Origin: Asterias amurensis
Lineage: Eukaryota; Echinodermata; Asteroidea; Forcipulatida; Asteriidae
Assembly: GCF_032118995.1 (NCBI RefSeq)
Contig: NC_092649.1
Location: 19,095,832 to 19,159,831, forward strand
Reading direction: 5' to 3'
Length of the DNA: 64,000 nucleotides
Shown: one piece after another, positions 23,301-32,703 of the stretch
Numbering within the stretch: the stretch's first letter is position 1
Layout: the number at the start of each line of letters is the position of its first letter
Notes under the pieces: model-generated
The model's input: the letters and a program-made list of their open reading frames with translations, nothing else
Database searches by the model: none
What the model was told of the DNA's origin: nothing
Translations under genes and position numbers: made by a program

Positions 23301-25976
23301 CTGGAAAACACAAAATGTGCTTATGTCGAAGTGTCTGGTTCCGGATATGCCCCAGGGATCCTACAGACAAAGATGTGGTCTTCTTCTTTGCCGCTTGTGA
23401 AAAACCTCAGCAAGTTGAGTCTCAAAGGATGCTCTTTGAAGAGCAGGAACATCAAACACATTGCGAAGTCGATTTGTGACGCAACAAAACTGGTGCAACT
23501 GGATCTGTCAGAGAACCAAACGTTGGGTGGTGATGCGGTGGTATGGTGTCGTCAACTGAAGAAGTTGAAACGCCTCCAGAAGGTATTCTTTAAAAAGTGC
23601 TGCTTGAAGGGCCAAGACATGGAGCACTTGCTGGTGTCACTTGGGAAGCTTGATCAGTTGGTTGAGGTAGACCTCTCCGAAAACGATCAACTGAGTTGTT
23701 CGGCAACATTGTGGTCCTATCATCTCAAACACCTGACCAACCTCCAAACGCTCAAACTGACAGGTTGTAAGTTTCAGCCGCAAGATTTAAAAAGTCTTGT
23801 CCCATCAGTTCTTGATATGGTGAGTCTTGAGACATGTCACACTGGCATGCTAGACGTTAAGAAGACAACAAGTGGCACGACCGTGCACGTGAATGGGTGT
23901 TCTTCATTAACTGGGAGAGACCTGGCAGATCTGTTGAAGGCAATGGGTAAAAGGAGTGACCTGGTTGAGTTGAAACTCACAGATGTGAGCAATGTCATGG
24001 GGGAGACTCAAGCTGCCATATGGGCCCCTTATCTGAAAGAACTTACACACTTAAATCGGTTGAGTCTGAACAAGAATTCCAACCGAGGCAAGTATATCAG
24101 ACACGTTGCAAAGTGCTTAAGTAGCATGCCGTCTGTTGTCGAGTTGGACCTCTCAGATAACCACGTTCTCGGCGGCTCGGCAAGCTTATGGTACAGATAT
24201 TTGAAGCAAATGAAGCACCTCCGAAACCTCAATATGAGCTCTTGTAGACTGACAGGTGAAGACGTAAAGAACATGGCTCCTTCGCTGTGTGATAACATAA
24301 CACAGTTAGACCTTTCAATGAATTCCACTCTGAGTGGTTCAACCAGATCATGGGCATTATCCTTGAGAAAACTGAGCAACCTTAAATGGCTTACGGTAGA
24401 CAATTGTTCTTTAACCGGTGAAGATGTTACCGAAGCGGCTATATCCAGCAGCGGTATGGAACAACGCGAATGTTTTTTTTCTTTTGACAATGAAGTGGAT
24501 CCCTTAAGGGGCCGTTATCACTACAGAGAAGAATGTTGCAGAAGGTTTTGTTTTAGGCAAACAGGGCATGGTTTTACTGGCATGGTCTTGGACTTAAGGC
24601 AATGCTTTCTATCTCCGAGGCAAATTGCTCGTATTTTGGAGGCGATGGGAAAAAGAAATGACGTCGTAAAATTGCATCTGAATAAAAACAGAAATCTTCG
24701 AGGCTCGGCCGCAGATTGGTGCCCGTCTTTGGAACACTTGCAGCATCTCCAGAAGTTTGACTTTAGCGCCAACACACTGACTGCAGAAGATCTCAAACAA
24801 GTTTTGTTGTCATGTAGTTCTATCCCCAACTTGACTAAAGTGAATTTCTCATACAGTGAGGGCCTTGGTGGATCTGGTCATATCTGGGCCAAACACATCC
24901 ACAAATTGAAGAAACTTCAGAAACTTAAACTAGTTAGATTGTCACTGCAAAGCTGCGATGTGAAACCCGTGGCAAAATCGTTAAGCCGCATGCCCGAGTT
25001 GGTCGAGCTGGTTCTTTCAGAAAACTGGTCACTTGGTGGCTGTGCTTCTACGTGGGCACGATACTTAAGCAGAATGGTACACATTAAAGAGTTGATTCTA
25101 CACGATTGTTCCTTAATTGGAGAAGATGTAGAATACATTGCTGATGCAGTAGCCACCATGCCTAACTTGATTAAGTTGGATCTCTCACTCAACTCAACCC
25201 TTGGTGATTCAGACGCCTGTTGGTTAGACTTACGCAACATGGAACATCTCCAGAGTCTTAAGTTGGAATCTTGTAAATTGGTGGGAGGCGACATTGAAAA
25301 CATCATCGAGTCTGTAAGTGCTATGCCCGCACTGCAAGATCTGTGTCTGTCTTGGACAGCGGAAAACATACGCATCAATGTTTGGTCTAATCTCCATTTA
25401 ATGGTCCACTTAAACATGCTTGCCTTACGGGTCAACTCACGTGAAGAATTGAAGAAGGTTGCTAAATCCATCGGTAAAATGCCAAACTTGAAAGAACTTT
25501 CTCTTGGCTGTGACGGTTCAAAAATTGAGGGTTCTCAGGCGTGGAGACATCTCAGAAAGATGATGCATCTGAAGAAACTAAGCTTGTGTTGTTCCTCACT
25601 GAGAGATGCAGATATGGTTTATGTTGCTGCCATGCCGAGCTTGGTCGAGTTGGACCTGTCCAACAACCGTAATCTAACCGGCTCATCCATGGTTCATTTG
25701 AAGAGTATGACACAACTTGGGAAGTTGAGCTTACGTGAAAGCGGTCTGAATGGTGACGATTTGACTGCTATCTTCAAATCAGTAAATGAAATGACCACAT
25801 TAAGGGACTTGGATCTTTCTATGAATTACCAGCACGGTCAACCTGATGCTGTTGATTTGTATAATTTGAAGTACCTGGATAAGCTTTGTTTGAAACAGTG
25901 TTATCAATGCGAAGGTAGAGAAAGCATTACTACAATCAAAGAAAACTTAGCCGAATCAATCGAAGTGGAACTCTAA
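14253..25976 (+). CDS. Ubl-NACHT-LRR receptor, whole gene model
   Basis: Predicted exons: 14253-14324, 15924-16180, 16337-16511, 17133-17238, 17717-19591 and 20848-25976 (7,614 coding bases, 2,537 residues). A 39-base micro-exon at 20751-20789 may be added. Each junction has GT-AG and matching phase (0, 2, 0, 1, 1). Layout of the model: 1-110 unassigned basic region, 118-197 ubiquitin-like domain ending Gly-Gly, 200-828 Lys/Arg-rich low-complexity region, about 905-1200 NACHT ATPase, 1365-2537 leucine-rich repeats. NACHT-LRR proteins are cytosolic immune sensors that oligomerise on ligand binding. That role is inferred here from the family. The start codon has A at -3 and G at +4. The joining of the Ubl and NACHT parts rests on splice phase alone, and two adjacent genes is the alternative. 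Confidence 0.75.
14488..14862 (+). mobile_element. MITE family A in receptor intron 1
   Basis: Near-complete copy ending 'accaatagtgtccacagcc'. The left terminal 20 bases are degraded. Confidence 0.8.
14863..15923. other. remainder of receptor intron 1
   Basis: Holds a C-run (about 14932-14944) and an inverted repeat at about 15424-15525 (tgtgttttgattggtc and its complement, flanking 'gagctaatagctc'). No exon support. The minus-strand open frame 15720-15998 is the shadow of exon 2 plus intron. Confidence 0.5.
15924..16180 (+). CDS. receptor exon 2 (basic linker)
   Basis: Acceptor after a CT-rich tract (ctctctctcgtaaaag), donor 'caggag|gtaatc'. The frame reads EFLRPLLTLKDFKDAKRAAR, then a basic stretch (PRKRSIRKSKRN), ending in phase 2. 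It joins exon 1 (phase 0) and exon 3 without a shift, which is the main reason for the call. The frame opens at a stop just before the acceptor and closes just past the donor. No named domain recognised. Confidence 0.6.
16337..16511 (+). CDS. receptor exon 3: first half of the ubiquitin-like domain
   Basis: The acceptor is the strong 'ttttgtttcag' at 16336. After one split-codon base the frame gives ERQIQIFISNSVKETLCLQL, then SILGLKEIIQEKLGIPQKKQ and HLVTRKGLE. This follows the ubiquitin beta-grasp pattern: beta1 (QIFI), beta2 (ETLCLQL), the helix (LKEIIQEKLGIP) and beta3 (HLVTRKGLE). Donor 'gag|gtacga', phase 0. Similarity to ubiquitin is clear in pattern but modest in identity. Confidence 0.8.
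16790..16965 (+). mobile_element. MITE family A, 3' half, in intron 3
   Basis: Contains the 'attacttctttctcggaaac' to 'aagtaattaccaa' half only. The 5' half is missing. Confidence 0.7.
17133..17238 (+). CDS. receptor exon 4: second half of the Ubl, ending Gly-Gly
   Basis: Acceptor 'cctcctaaacag' after a long C tract. The frame reads LCDRVSLRDYGIQQDTNLDL, then QLVAGLMGG and TKKKHS. It aligns with the ubiquitin tail (L-S-D-Y-x-I-Q-x-x-x-x-L then a C-terminal Gly-Gly). The predicted Gly-Gly is residues 196-197. Donor 'cattcag|gtaaac' ends in phase 1. A Lys-rich extension after Gly-Gly resembles the layout of ubiquitin or FUBI precursors, which are cleaved after Gly-Gly. Cleavage here is inference. 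Confidence 0.8.
17255..17620 (+). mobile_element. MITE family A in receptor intron 4
   Basis: All main blocks are present, from 'gccactggacata' to 'accaatagtgtccactgcc'. The GAGGTCTC hairpin is reduced. The copy ends about 95 bases before the exon 5 acceptor. Confidence 0.75.
17717..19591 (+). CDS. receptor exon 5: basic, repeat-rich disordered region
   Basis: Acceptor 'tttgtttataaacag', donor 'gtacag|gtatgt', phase 1 at both ends (1,875 bases). It encodes about 625 residues that are almost all Lys, Arg, Ser, Thr, Glu, Pro and Asn, with nuclear-localisation-like clusters (RGRKRRRKTT, KKTRKRTRKRRHKK). From 18790 to 19480 a 24-base unit encoding PKKTSNEE-type octapeptides repeats, roughly two dozen copies with variants (KEPKKASN, AEPMKTPIND). 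No globular domain. It links the Ubl to the NACHT domain. The long minus-strand open frames here are repeat shadows. Confidence 0.8.
18790..19480 (+). repeat. 24-bp coding minisatellite
   Basis: Unit close to acatctaatgaggaaccgaa plus gaag, 24 bases or 8 codons, so copy-number change keeps frame. The units are most alike around 18930-19010 and more varied toward the 3' side, where a longer sub-block (AEPMKTPINDE) is itself duplicated (19081 and 19195). Confidence 0.9.
19620..19995 (-). mobile_element. tRNA-derived SINE in receptor intron 5
   Basis: Contains the 'cttattagtgcacatatcta' block, the 'cccatccgaaggacg' block and, on the minus strand, a B-box-like ggttcgaatcccc. The same family occurs at 41680-41800, 61690-61920 and 63180-63485. 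Its minus-strand head resembles a Leu/Ser tRNA. Confidence 0.65.
20066..20392 (+). mobile_element. MITE family A copy, receptor intron 5
   Basis: Has the mid blocks and the GAGGTCTC hairpin. It is truncated at the left and lacks about 40 bases near the right end. Confidence 0.75.
20393..20750 (+). mobile_element. two tandem, internally deleted MITE family A copies
   Basis: 20393-20570 and 20568-20750 are near-identical ~175-base versions in which the family A ends are joined at 'gtcgaa(t/g)ttaccaagtaag', missing the central 200 bases. The last bases (gtctttaaag) touch the candidate micro-exon. Confidence 0.8.
20751..20789 (+). CDS. candidate cassette micro-exon
   Basis: 39 bases, phase 1 at both ends, strong donor (gaag|gtaaga). 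It would add DLKKADLERRDIE before the NACHT exon without changing frame. The acceptor is the 'tttaaag' end of a MITE and has a weak pyrimidine tract, so use is uncertain. Confidence 0.4.
20848..25976 (+). CDS. receptor exon 6: NACHT ATPase and leucine-rich repeats
   Basis: Acceptor after a T-rich tract (ttgtattcattag). Reads without a stop for 1,708 residues to TAA at 25974. NACHT features: P-loop GTAGLGKST (model residues 915-923), Walker B VLILLDGFDEL (990-1000), sensor-like VIVTTRPS (1028-1035), winged-helix motif FIHKTFQEYCAAIFF (about 1200). Such ATPases bind ATP/ADP and drive oligomerisation of the sensor. From about 22380 on come ribonuclease-inhibitor-like LRRs, mostly in pairs: LVxLDLSxNxxLGGSAxxW followed by LxxLxLxxCxLxxxDV. 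Non-LRR linkers near 23190, 23850 and 24470 split the array into blocks. No signal peptide or membrane segment, so an intracellular protein. Closest relatives by pattern are echinoderm and amphioxus NLRs. Confidence 0.95.
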
Positions 25977-26369
25977 TTATGCAACTTTTTGGGACGCTGC
26001 AGCGCGCTGTTGCCTGCAGACTTGCCAGATGAATGTATTGTTCTTGCTGTGCGCATGCTCAGAACTACATAAATAATGGAACTGCTGCCACCTAGCATTA
26101 CAAAGTACTCCATTCTGAATTTAATTTTGTTAGTCATTCATCAGAAACTTTCACTAAAACGGTGTCTATGAAAAGCAACGTAAAATTTAAATAATGTGAA
26201 AAAATGTTGTCCTTTGCCCCGAGCGCCTGCATGCTTCCCTTCTTCAAGACAAAAATAGTCGAGAATTTACAAGAGAAAAACAATTCAAGCTCTAAATGCC
26301 ATTGCCTCATAAAAAGTTGACCCGGAAATTGATTCAGAAAGCATCAGAGAGCATCTTCATCATGCATAT
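25977..26369. other. 3' flank of the receptor gene
   Basis: Presumed 3' UTR. I see no canonical AATAAA in the first 250 bases, only near matches around 26070 and 26190, so the transcript end is unknown. Confidence 0.4.
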
Positions 26370-26600
26370 TTATCCAGCTATGGGGATGGGCATTCAGTAA
26401 CCCTTCACCCCGCCTCTGGAAATCACTGCCTCAACATTTCAAGGACACACATCTTACGAATCCAACATCCTCTCAAACCCATCTCTTCAGATTAGCCTAT
26501 ATAAAGCTATTGGGTGAAATTTTCTTCTTGTTCTTGACCAGCGCCTTTGAACGTTTTACAGATAAAGTGCGCTTTAAAAATGCTGTGTTTTATTGTTAGT
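26370..26600 (+). pseudogene. 3' tail of a non-LTR retrotransposon reverse transcriptase
   Basis: One frame reads GRAFSNPSPRLWKSLPQHFK, then a gap and QTHLFRLAY. This follows the 'RxFSxxAPRLWNSLP ... FKxxLKTHLF' tail common at the C terminus of CR1/L2-type reverse transcriptases. A short conserved tail (FERFTDKVRFKNAVFY) follows. No upstream RT remains. Confidence 0.7.
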
Positions 26601-27248
26601 ATCATTATTATAAAGTAAATGATTGTTTTTTCATTGTTCGGCATATGAGTGACTGGGTGAAGCTGGTTCAATCCAATACCAACCATCCTTCAGGTCACCT
26701 GAGAGTTTTACTCCTGGGCGAAGGTTCGCATAAAGTGCTCCACCTCTAAAGTGGGTTGGGTGTTCTTGTCCAGGAGTGTTGAGAGAGGAGTGTCATGGGA
26801 CTGATTTCACAAAGAACTTAGACTTGATTCAAGTCCTATTCTCGTGTCAGAGGTCCCTAAGCTATCGCCCCAACTTACTATGAAACAACCCGTAGCATAG
26901 TACAGTGCGCGCTAGTCATCGCCGTCAAAATGTGGTCCCGAGAATGCGGAACATGTTGGGGAATGCAGAGCATCACAAAACAGTAGTTTCCTGGGGATGG
27001 CACGGGATTGGGACTTGAGTCAAGTCTACAAAGAACTTGGCACTAGTCGGGAGATATTTAAAAATTAAGGCTATAGTCCTGTGTTAGGACGAGTAACTTG
27101 TCCTGACTCGAGATAAGACTACATGTATTCTTAAATCCACACAAGTGTATTGCGAGAGGAGTGCCTAGTTGACACATTTAGTGGTCCACTGATTTCTGAG
27201 ACACCTTGGTTCAGTTTTCAAAAAGAGCTAATAATCCTAAGATGTTTG
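26601..27248. other. intergenic, nothing assigned
   Basis: Only weak repeats seen ('gacttgattcaagtc' palindromes near 26822 and 27013). No exon support. Confidence 0.4.
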
Positions 27249-27633
27249 TTAAAGACACTGGACACTATTGGTAATTGTCAAAGACCAGTCTTCTCACTTG
27301 ATGTATCTTAACATATGCACAAAATAACAAACCTGTGAAAATTAGAACTCAATTGGTCGTCGAAGTTGCGAGATAATAATGGAAGAAAAACGCCCTTGTC
27401 ACTGACTTGTGTGCATTCATGTGCTTGATTTCGGGACCTTAAAATCTAGATCTGAGGTCCCGAAATCAAGTTCGTGGAAAATTACTTTATTCTCGAAAAC
27501 TATACTTTACTTCAGAGGGAGCCGTTTCTCACAATGTGTTATGCTATCAACAGCTCTCCGTTACTCGTTACCAAGTAAAGTTATATTCTAACAATCAATT
27601 TGAGTAATTACCAATAGTGTCCACTGCCTTTAA
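27249..27633 (+). mobile_element. MITE family A, full copy
   Basis: TTAA at 27249-27252 and 27630-27633. Left end AAAGACACTGGACACTATTG, right end 'caatagtgtccactgccttt'. This is one of the best-preserved copies and a good consensus anchor. Confidence 0.9.
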
Positions 27634-27670
27634 TCGTAATTGCCAATGGAGCGAAATGTGGTGTCACAAT

Positions 27671-28023
27671 ATAAAGGCACTGGACACCTTATGAATGGTC
27701 CATGACCATTCTCACTTGGTGTATCCCACCATATTTTCATAAAAAACTAATCTGTGAAAGTTGGACTCAATTGGTCGAAATTGGAAGAGAATAATGAAAG
27801 GAAAAACACCCCTGTTGCATAATTTTTGTGCGCTTTCGGTTGCATAATCAAAGGCTTCTTGAGTAAGAAATTACCTCTTTCTCAAAAAACACGTTAATTC
27901 TCAGAGGGAGCTGTTTTTCACAATGTTTTATACTATCATAACAGCTCTCCATTGCTTGTCACCTAGTGAGATTTTTGGCTTTTGGCTAACTGGGTCATAA
28001 ACAATAGTGTATAATGTCTTTAA
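27671..28023 (+). mobile_element. MITE family A, diverged subfamily
   Basis: Shorter middle without the GAGGTCTC hairpin. It keeps 'aaaggcactggacacc' at the left and 'acaatagtgtataatgtctt' at the right, with TTAA at 28020-28023. Confidence 0.7.
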
Positions 28024-28184
28024 GATGAATTTTTGTGCTTTGTAAAATCATGCAAGGGTGCGAAAAGTTGCATGTTCGAGTAACCCGTATTAATTTATGC
28101 AAGCTTTATTAGGGACGGGTTAAACATTTTAAACATTTTTCTTTCCACTTAGAAATTATAGATAACATATGAAATAAATTAATT

Positions 28185-28680
28185 TTTTTAGTTGTTGACA
28201 AGGAATGAACCAAATTTTGCCAAATAAGAACTCAGCTTGAGCTCCATGTAGGTTGTCTAAGTTGACTGTAAAACTGCAATGCGACTGACCGTAATGCGAC
28301 TTACCATGGTTTTGCCATCTATACCTAAAAGTTCAAGTTGCCTACCATTTACAAGTATCCTGTTGGATACTCATGTATAAGAGTTGTGTGTTGCATGTAG
28401 TCAATTAAGTTTTTTAGTTAAAAAGGAAACTTTTGATTTGTGACTAGTGCATTTTGTCCATGTGATTTTTGTGTGAAGCGACTGACCGCTTTTTACAACG
28501 CTATAACATCCAGAGCTCAAAGCCCACATTTCTAATATCATCAACTCAAAGCCTTGGGTGTCAAGTACAAATCAGTTTATAAACTTAGTGGAAAGAATTA
28601 ATATCACACATGAAACTACAAGCACCAAGATCAAGACATGACACAGAAAAGTGTCATGCGACTGACAGAATGGACCGTTC
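28185..28680 (-). repeat. dispersed ~500-bp repeat with spaced GCGACTGAC motifs
   Basis: Inverted second copy of the 5695-6200 repeat. ATGCGACT or GCGACTGAC recurs at about 28279, 28296, 28478 and 28655. No coding capacity. Confidence 0.65.
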
Positions 28681-29059
28681 CGGCTTTCCACTAAGCTCCA
28701 CCCACCGCGCACGTGAGCAAGACACGTGTGTACGAGCACTCCCAATGACATTCTGCATGATTCTGCCGCGCGTGCCAAATATACGCGCACGCATGACCGA
28801 GTTTGTCCGACCACAATCATTGCTGTGATTGGTCAAATGGGTGAACGTGCACAGTTTGATTGACAGGCCGGATCGGTTCATTGCCCATAAGAAAATTGTA
28901 CATGCAGTACATGATTAATACTGTTTTCTACTGAGTACCAAATAAATGTATAAGTACACAATCATGTGTTTTTAGTCCATGAAAATTAGTTTTGAACTTA
29001 CAATGTGTGTGAAACACAGTGCCTAATGCGTCTACCACTTTCACAATTATTTTGGAGTC
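28681..29059. other. CpG-rich patch, no gene recognised
   Basis: 28680-28830 is clearly richer in CG dinucleotides than its surroundings (gcgcacgtgagc, ccgcgcgtgcc, tacgcgcacgc). It could be a promoter remnant or part of the adjacent repeat. No exon is visible downstream on either strand. Confidence 0.4.
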
Positions 29060-29840
29060 AATAGACCGATTGCGCCCCGTGCGTCACGTGATCTATAGTG
29101 GGTATTGGATGTAAACAAACAAGGCGTGTGTTCAAAAGACATGATTACTGTTGCAATTTTTGGCAAAAAAAGGGACTAAATTCTCGAAATCACTGAAGAA
29201 TATTCCAGAGTATGTAACATGCCGGTGGCTGCTGAACAATGCCAGTAATGGGTAAACACAGTTCCACCAAATAGGAAATTCCAAGAGAGTTTTCACAAGA
29301 TGTCATGTGTTTGTGCACGGAAAGTGTGGTTTTACAGTGCCCTCATTGAAATGATTTTGATGCCAATATTTTCAATAAAAATCTCATTAAGAAGCTGCAA
29401 ATCCCTTTGATTTCACCCTCAAAATGTTTCATTAGAAGGGGTAGCTGTCAGCTACGAGTCGGACATTCGCGATCTCCTTCATCACAGCCCAACTTCACGC
29501 CGTGCACAACGCAAAATCCACGCGTGAGCTCCCTCAAACCTCAGTAATTTACGTAGTCTAACCATACTCTCAAAAGAAACCTCTTTTGTAGTAGAATACT
29601 GGGCCGGGTACATCAAACAGCAAATGTGATTTAAATCAATGTCACAATATTCAACTTTATATAAAAAAGGCTCCGTTTTTCGTTATAATTGTTATTTATT
29701 GAAAACACAACCAATTATGGTCAATCGGTACGAGTCTTCCCATGTCTTTACTGTGTACATGTAGCTGGGTTTTTCTATATACCCACTATAGATCACATGA
29801 TCACATGTAAACATTGGTTGGTAGTGCAATCGGTCTGTTC
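29060..29840. repeat. ~780-bp element with inverted ends
   Basis: The left end holds 'agaccgattgc' and 'gtgatctatagtgggtat' (29063-29107). The right end holds the complement, 'tacccactatagatcac' and 'gcaatcggtct' (29780-29834). Non-coding interior. Likely a non-autonomous DNA transposon. Confidence 0.6.
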
Positions 29841-31059
29841 CTGTGTGTACAGTTTTCTCCTGAAGACGACTGTTCGAGACCAAACCAGCTCTCTTTCAGA
29901 GCAAAGAGCCAACACTCCCCTCTAGAGAGTTTTACACGGTTTGTAGTACCAGCAAGTTTACTATTATCTATAGTCATTCTTGTAGCACATGTTTTTTATG
30001 GCATTTGATAGTGTTGATTAAAGATGCAGATTCAATGTTTTTATAGTGGTCAGAATTTTTGTTGACAGATGGTATGTATAATATGTATTACAGAACGTAT
30101 TTATTATAGAAGGTATTTATAATATATGGTGTAAAACCATAGAGCTATATAAAAGAACTTATTATATAGCTAGCTCTATGTGTAAAACTGATTGGCTGAG
30201 CGCTTCATAGCACCTTTTTTAGTTTTGCGAAATGATACGCTTCTTAGCATCATGGACATACCATTTTGTAATGGGGACCAGACTACAGCGGACTATCTCG
30301 GATGCAATTAATAAGAACAGCTCATCATCAATGACTGGGCATATATGACCATGGAGAACACTGTAGGCTTTTTATTTGTCAACTAATGGGAACAAGCTTG
30401 TTTAAATCTCGAGCAACACCATGTAGTTCAGTAGCGCGTTCGCGTATAACCCCCCCCCCTCCCCACCCCGCGTTTTTTTGTGGAAAAAAATCACCCGTGC
30501 AAATAATGTTACAGTCCTACAGACAGGTGACTCGATCCTCCCTGTGACAAGTTTCTTTTGCAACATCATGCAGTACAAAATGAAAAAATAATAATGTTGG
30601 TTGCCTCAGTCTATTAGTAAAGTTGCCTGTAAAAGTTGGTTTCTTTGTTACAAAGTTTTTCTATGTTAGTATTTCTGGGTCTAGCCATGGTCTAGGTCAT
30701 ACAAACAATACCACGGTTTGATGTTAACAAACAAGGGGGCACACATCCCACATGCCCTTCAACACTATCCGCTACCCCCCCCCCCCTTTATCGGTTCCGC
30801 CCACACCACCTGTCACAACTGTCATTTCACAGCACGATCAACAGAGGGCGCTATTGTAAAAACAGCTCTTTGTTGCCTTTTAGCTTTCTGTCATTGGGTG
30901 GCACGCAGGATCTTTGTTAGCTCGATTGTGTAGCGTCCCCCAGCAGATCCAACGAACGGCACACACTGAAAATCACTACAACCCAAATACACACAAAACA
31001 GCTAACACGGACTCGCTGATTTCGACCAGCTCTTCTTCCCTTTCACAGTTGAATTCAGC
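29841..31059. other. 5' flank of the HMG-box gene
   Basis: Contains a hairpin at about 30138-30182 (catagagctatat / atatagctagctctatg) and C-runs at 30450 and 30775. From about 30870 the sequence is likely promoter and 5' UTR of the HMG gene. No TATA box is obvious. Confidence 0.4.
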
Positions 31060-32703
31060 ATGGGTAAGTTACGTTTATGTTGGACTTTGCTGCAAATGCA
31101 GTAGTGACAAGTAGTGAAGACTGTAACAACTAAAGGATAATCAGAGTTTAGACTTACATTTGTGAATAGTAAGACAAACAGAAAGTGAATGCTTCCTAAA
31201 AAAATAAAAATCATTTTGGGAAAAACAAATTCTACGACCAAACGTTCTATATAATCGTTTGCAGTTCTTCCTTTTAATACTGCTACCAAACTGAAGATTT
31301 CTAAACGATGCTGCAACAAGATAGACCAGTGTTTATTTAAATCCTCTTTTATGAATCCCCTTTTGTGAAGAATTCAGCTTGAACAATGAATGTCACCCGC
31401 CAAATCCAATATTAATTAGGCCATGTATGCCATGTGACTAAAAAAAAAAGCAGCATTATTTTGACTAGCGCCCTCTTGTGATTTTTTCTATTTAATTTAG
31501 TTGTTTTTATTGATGATTTTTATTTGGCTTTGAAAGAAATGGTGCCCAACCCAGCCTCGGCCACTGATACAAAAAATGTTAACAAAAATTGTAAATTTAT
31601 CCAAGATAAAACAAGGAGCTCCACATTTACAATGCCAATTTATTTTAGCTATGGCACTACTTGTTGGTCATAATTTACAGTATTTATAAAATCAAAATAA
31701 ACTGCAACAAGTACCGATATAACTACATACAAAGACTAGGCCCAATCAGAAGCACTCACGAACAATGCTATAATGCAAACTTCTTGAATTAAATGTGTTT
31801 AATATTTCTTGTTACCCTAACAGCATCAAAGGCAAAGCGTGCAAAGAAAGTTGTGGCAGCTGAGGCACCCGAACCAGAGGTTGAGGTCAGTATACACATG
31901 GGGTGAGGGCAGGGGGTTGTAGAATGGCACTGCAGTGCATAATGGCCCTGCCCATGGGTCAGTATACAATGGGCGAGGGCAGGGATTGTATAATGACCTT
32001 GTAGGGCAACTCTTACCTCTACTCATTAATGGCCCTGCAGTGCATAGTGGCCCTACTAATAGTCTACCAGTTTACATTGGCCCTACCCAACAACTGATAG
32101 TGGTACTCATGATATGGCCCTGCAGTGCATATTTGCCCTGCAGCCCATAAGTGCCCTTATAGTCTTACAGTCTGTAAAAGGCCATGCTGAACGTACAGTA
32201 ATGATGGCCTTTAGCAGTGTTAGTGTATAATGACCCATCAGCTGCTACCCATGATATGGCCTCGCAGTGCATAAAGGCCCTTCAGGGCATAATGGCCTAT
32301 ATGTGGTCCAATAATGTACACTAATTCTCATAGAAATTTTCTACAACAAAACACAACACCAAGGCAAAGCTAGCCAATGTCCAATCCATCCTTGCAGTTT
32401 CTACAAACATTATACCAGGTCCACTCTCCTTAATTGTTTTTTTTAAACTCATAACAGGATGGAGAAGCCGAGCAGGTAGAGAAACCCAAGCGCCCGTACA
32501 CTGCCTACTTCGCTTTCCTGGCCGACTTCAGGATCGAGATGAAGGACAAACTGAAGACCGGACAGAAGATTCCGACGCTGGCTGGCGAGAGATGGAGAAG
32601 CATGACCGACGATGACAAAGAACCGTACATCACGCAAGCTGCGACACTCAAGAAAGAATACGAGAAGAAGATGGAAGACTGGAACAAAAAACATTTAAAG
32701 TAG
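31060..32703 (+). CDS. single HMG-box protein, 103 residues
   Basis: Exons 31060-31063 (ATG plus one base, donor gtaagt), 31824-31885 and 32458-32703 (stop TAG at 32701). Phases match. The N-terminal 25 residues are Lys/Ala/Glu-rich (MASKAKRAKKVVAAEAPEPE). The rest is one HMG box: KPKRPYTAYFAFLADFR, then AGERWRSMTDDDKEPY, ending KKMEDWNKKHLK. The Pro-Tyr, Phe, Trp and Lys-x-x-Tyr landmarks of the L-shaped DNA-binding fold are all present. Proteins of this kind bend DNA non-specifically in chromatin. Size and layout recall NHP6-like or single-box HMGB proteins. No acidic tail follows the box, unlike HMGB1-3. Splice motifs are canonical, and A at -3 with G at +4 supports the start. Confidence 0.93.
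31890..32315 (+). repeat. degenerate minisatellite in HMG intron 2
   Basis: Loose repeats of 'ataatggccctgcagtgcat' and its variants, unit about 20-45 bases, filling most of the intron. Non-coding. Confidence 0.8.

Noticed and set aside
32449-32694. Minus-strand open frame of 81 residues
   Set aside because: Shadow of the HMG-box exon.
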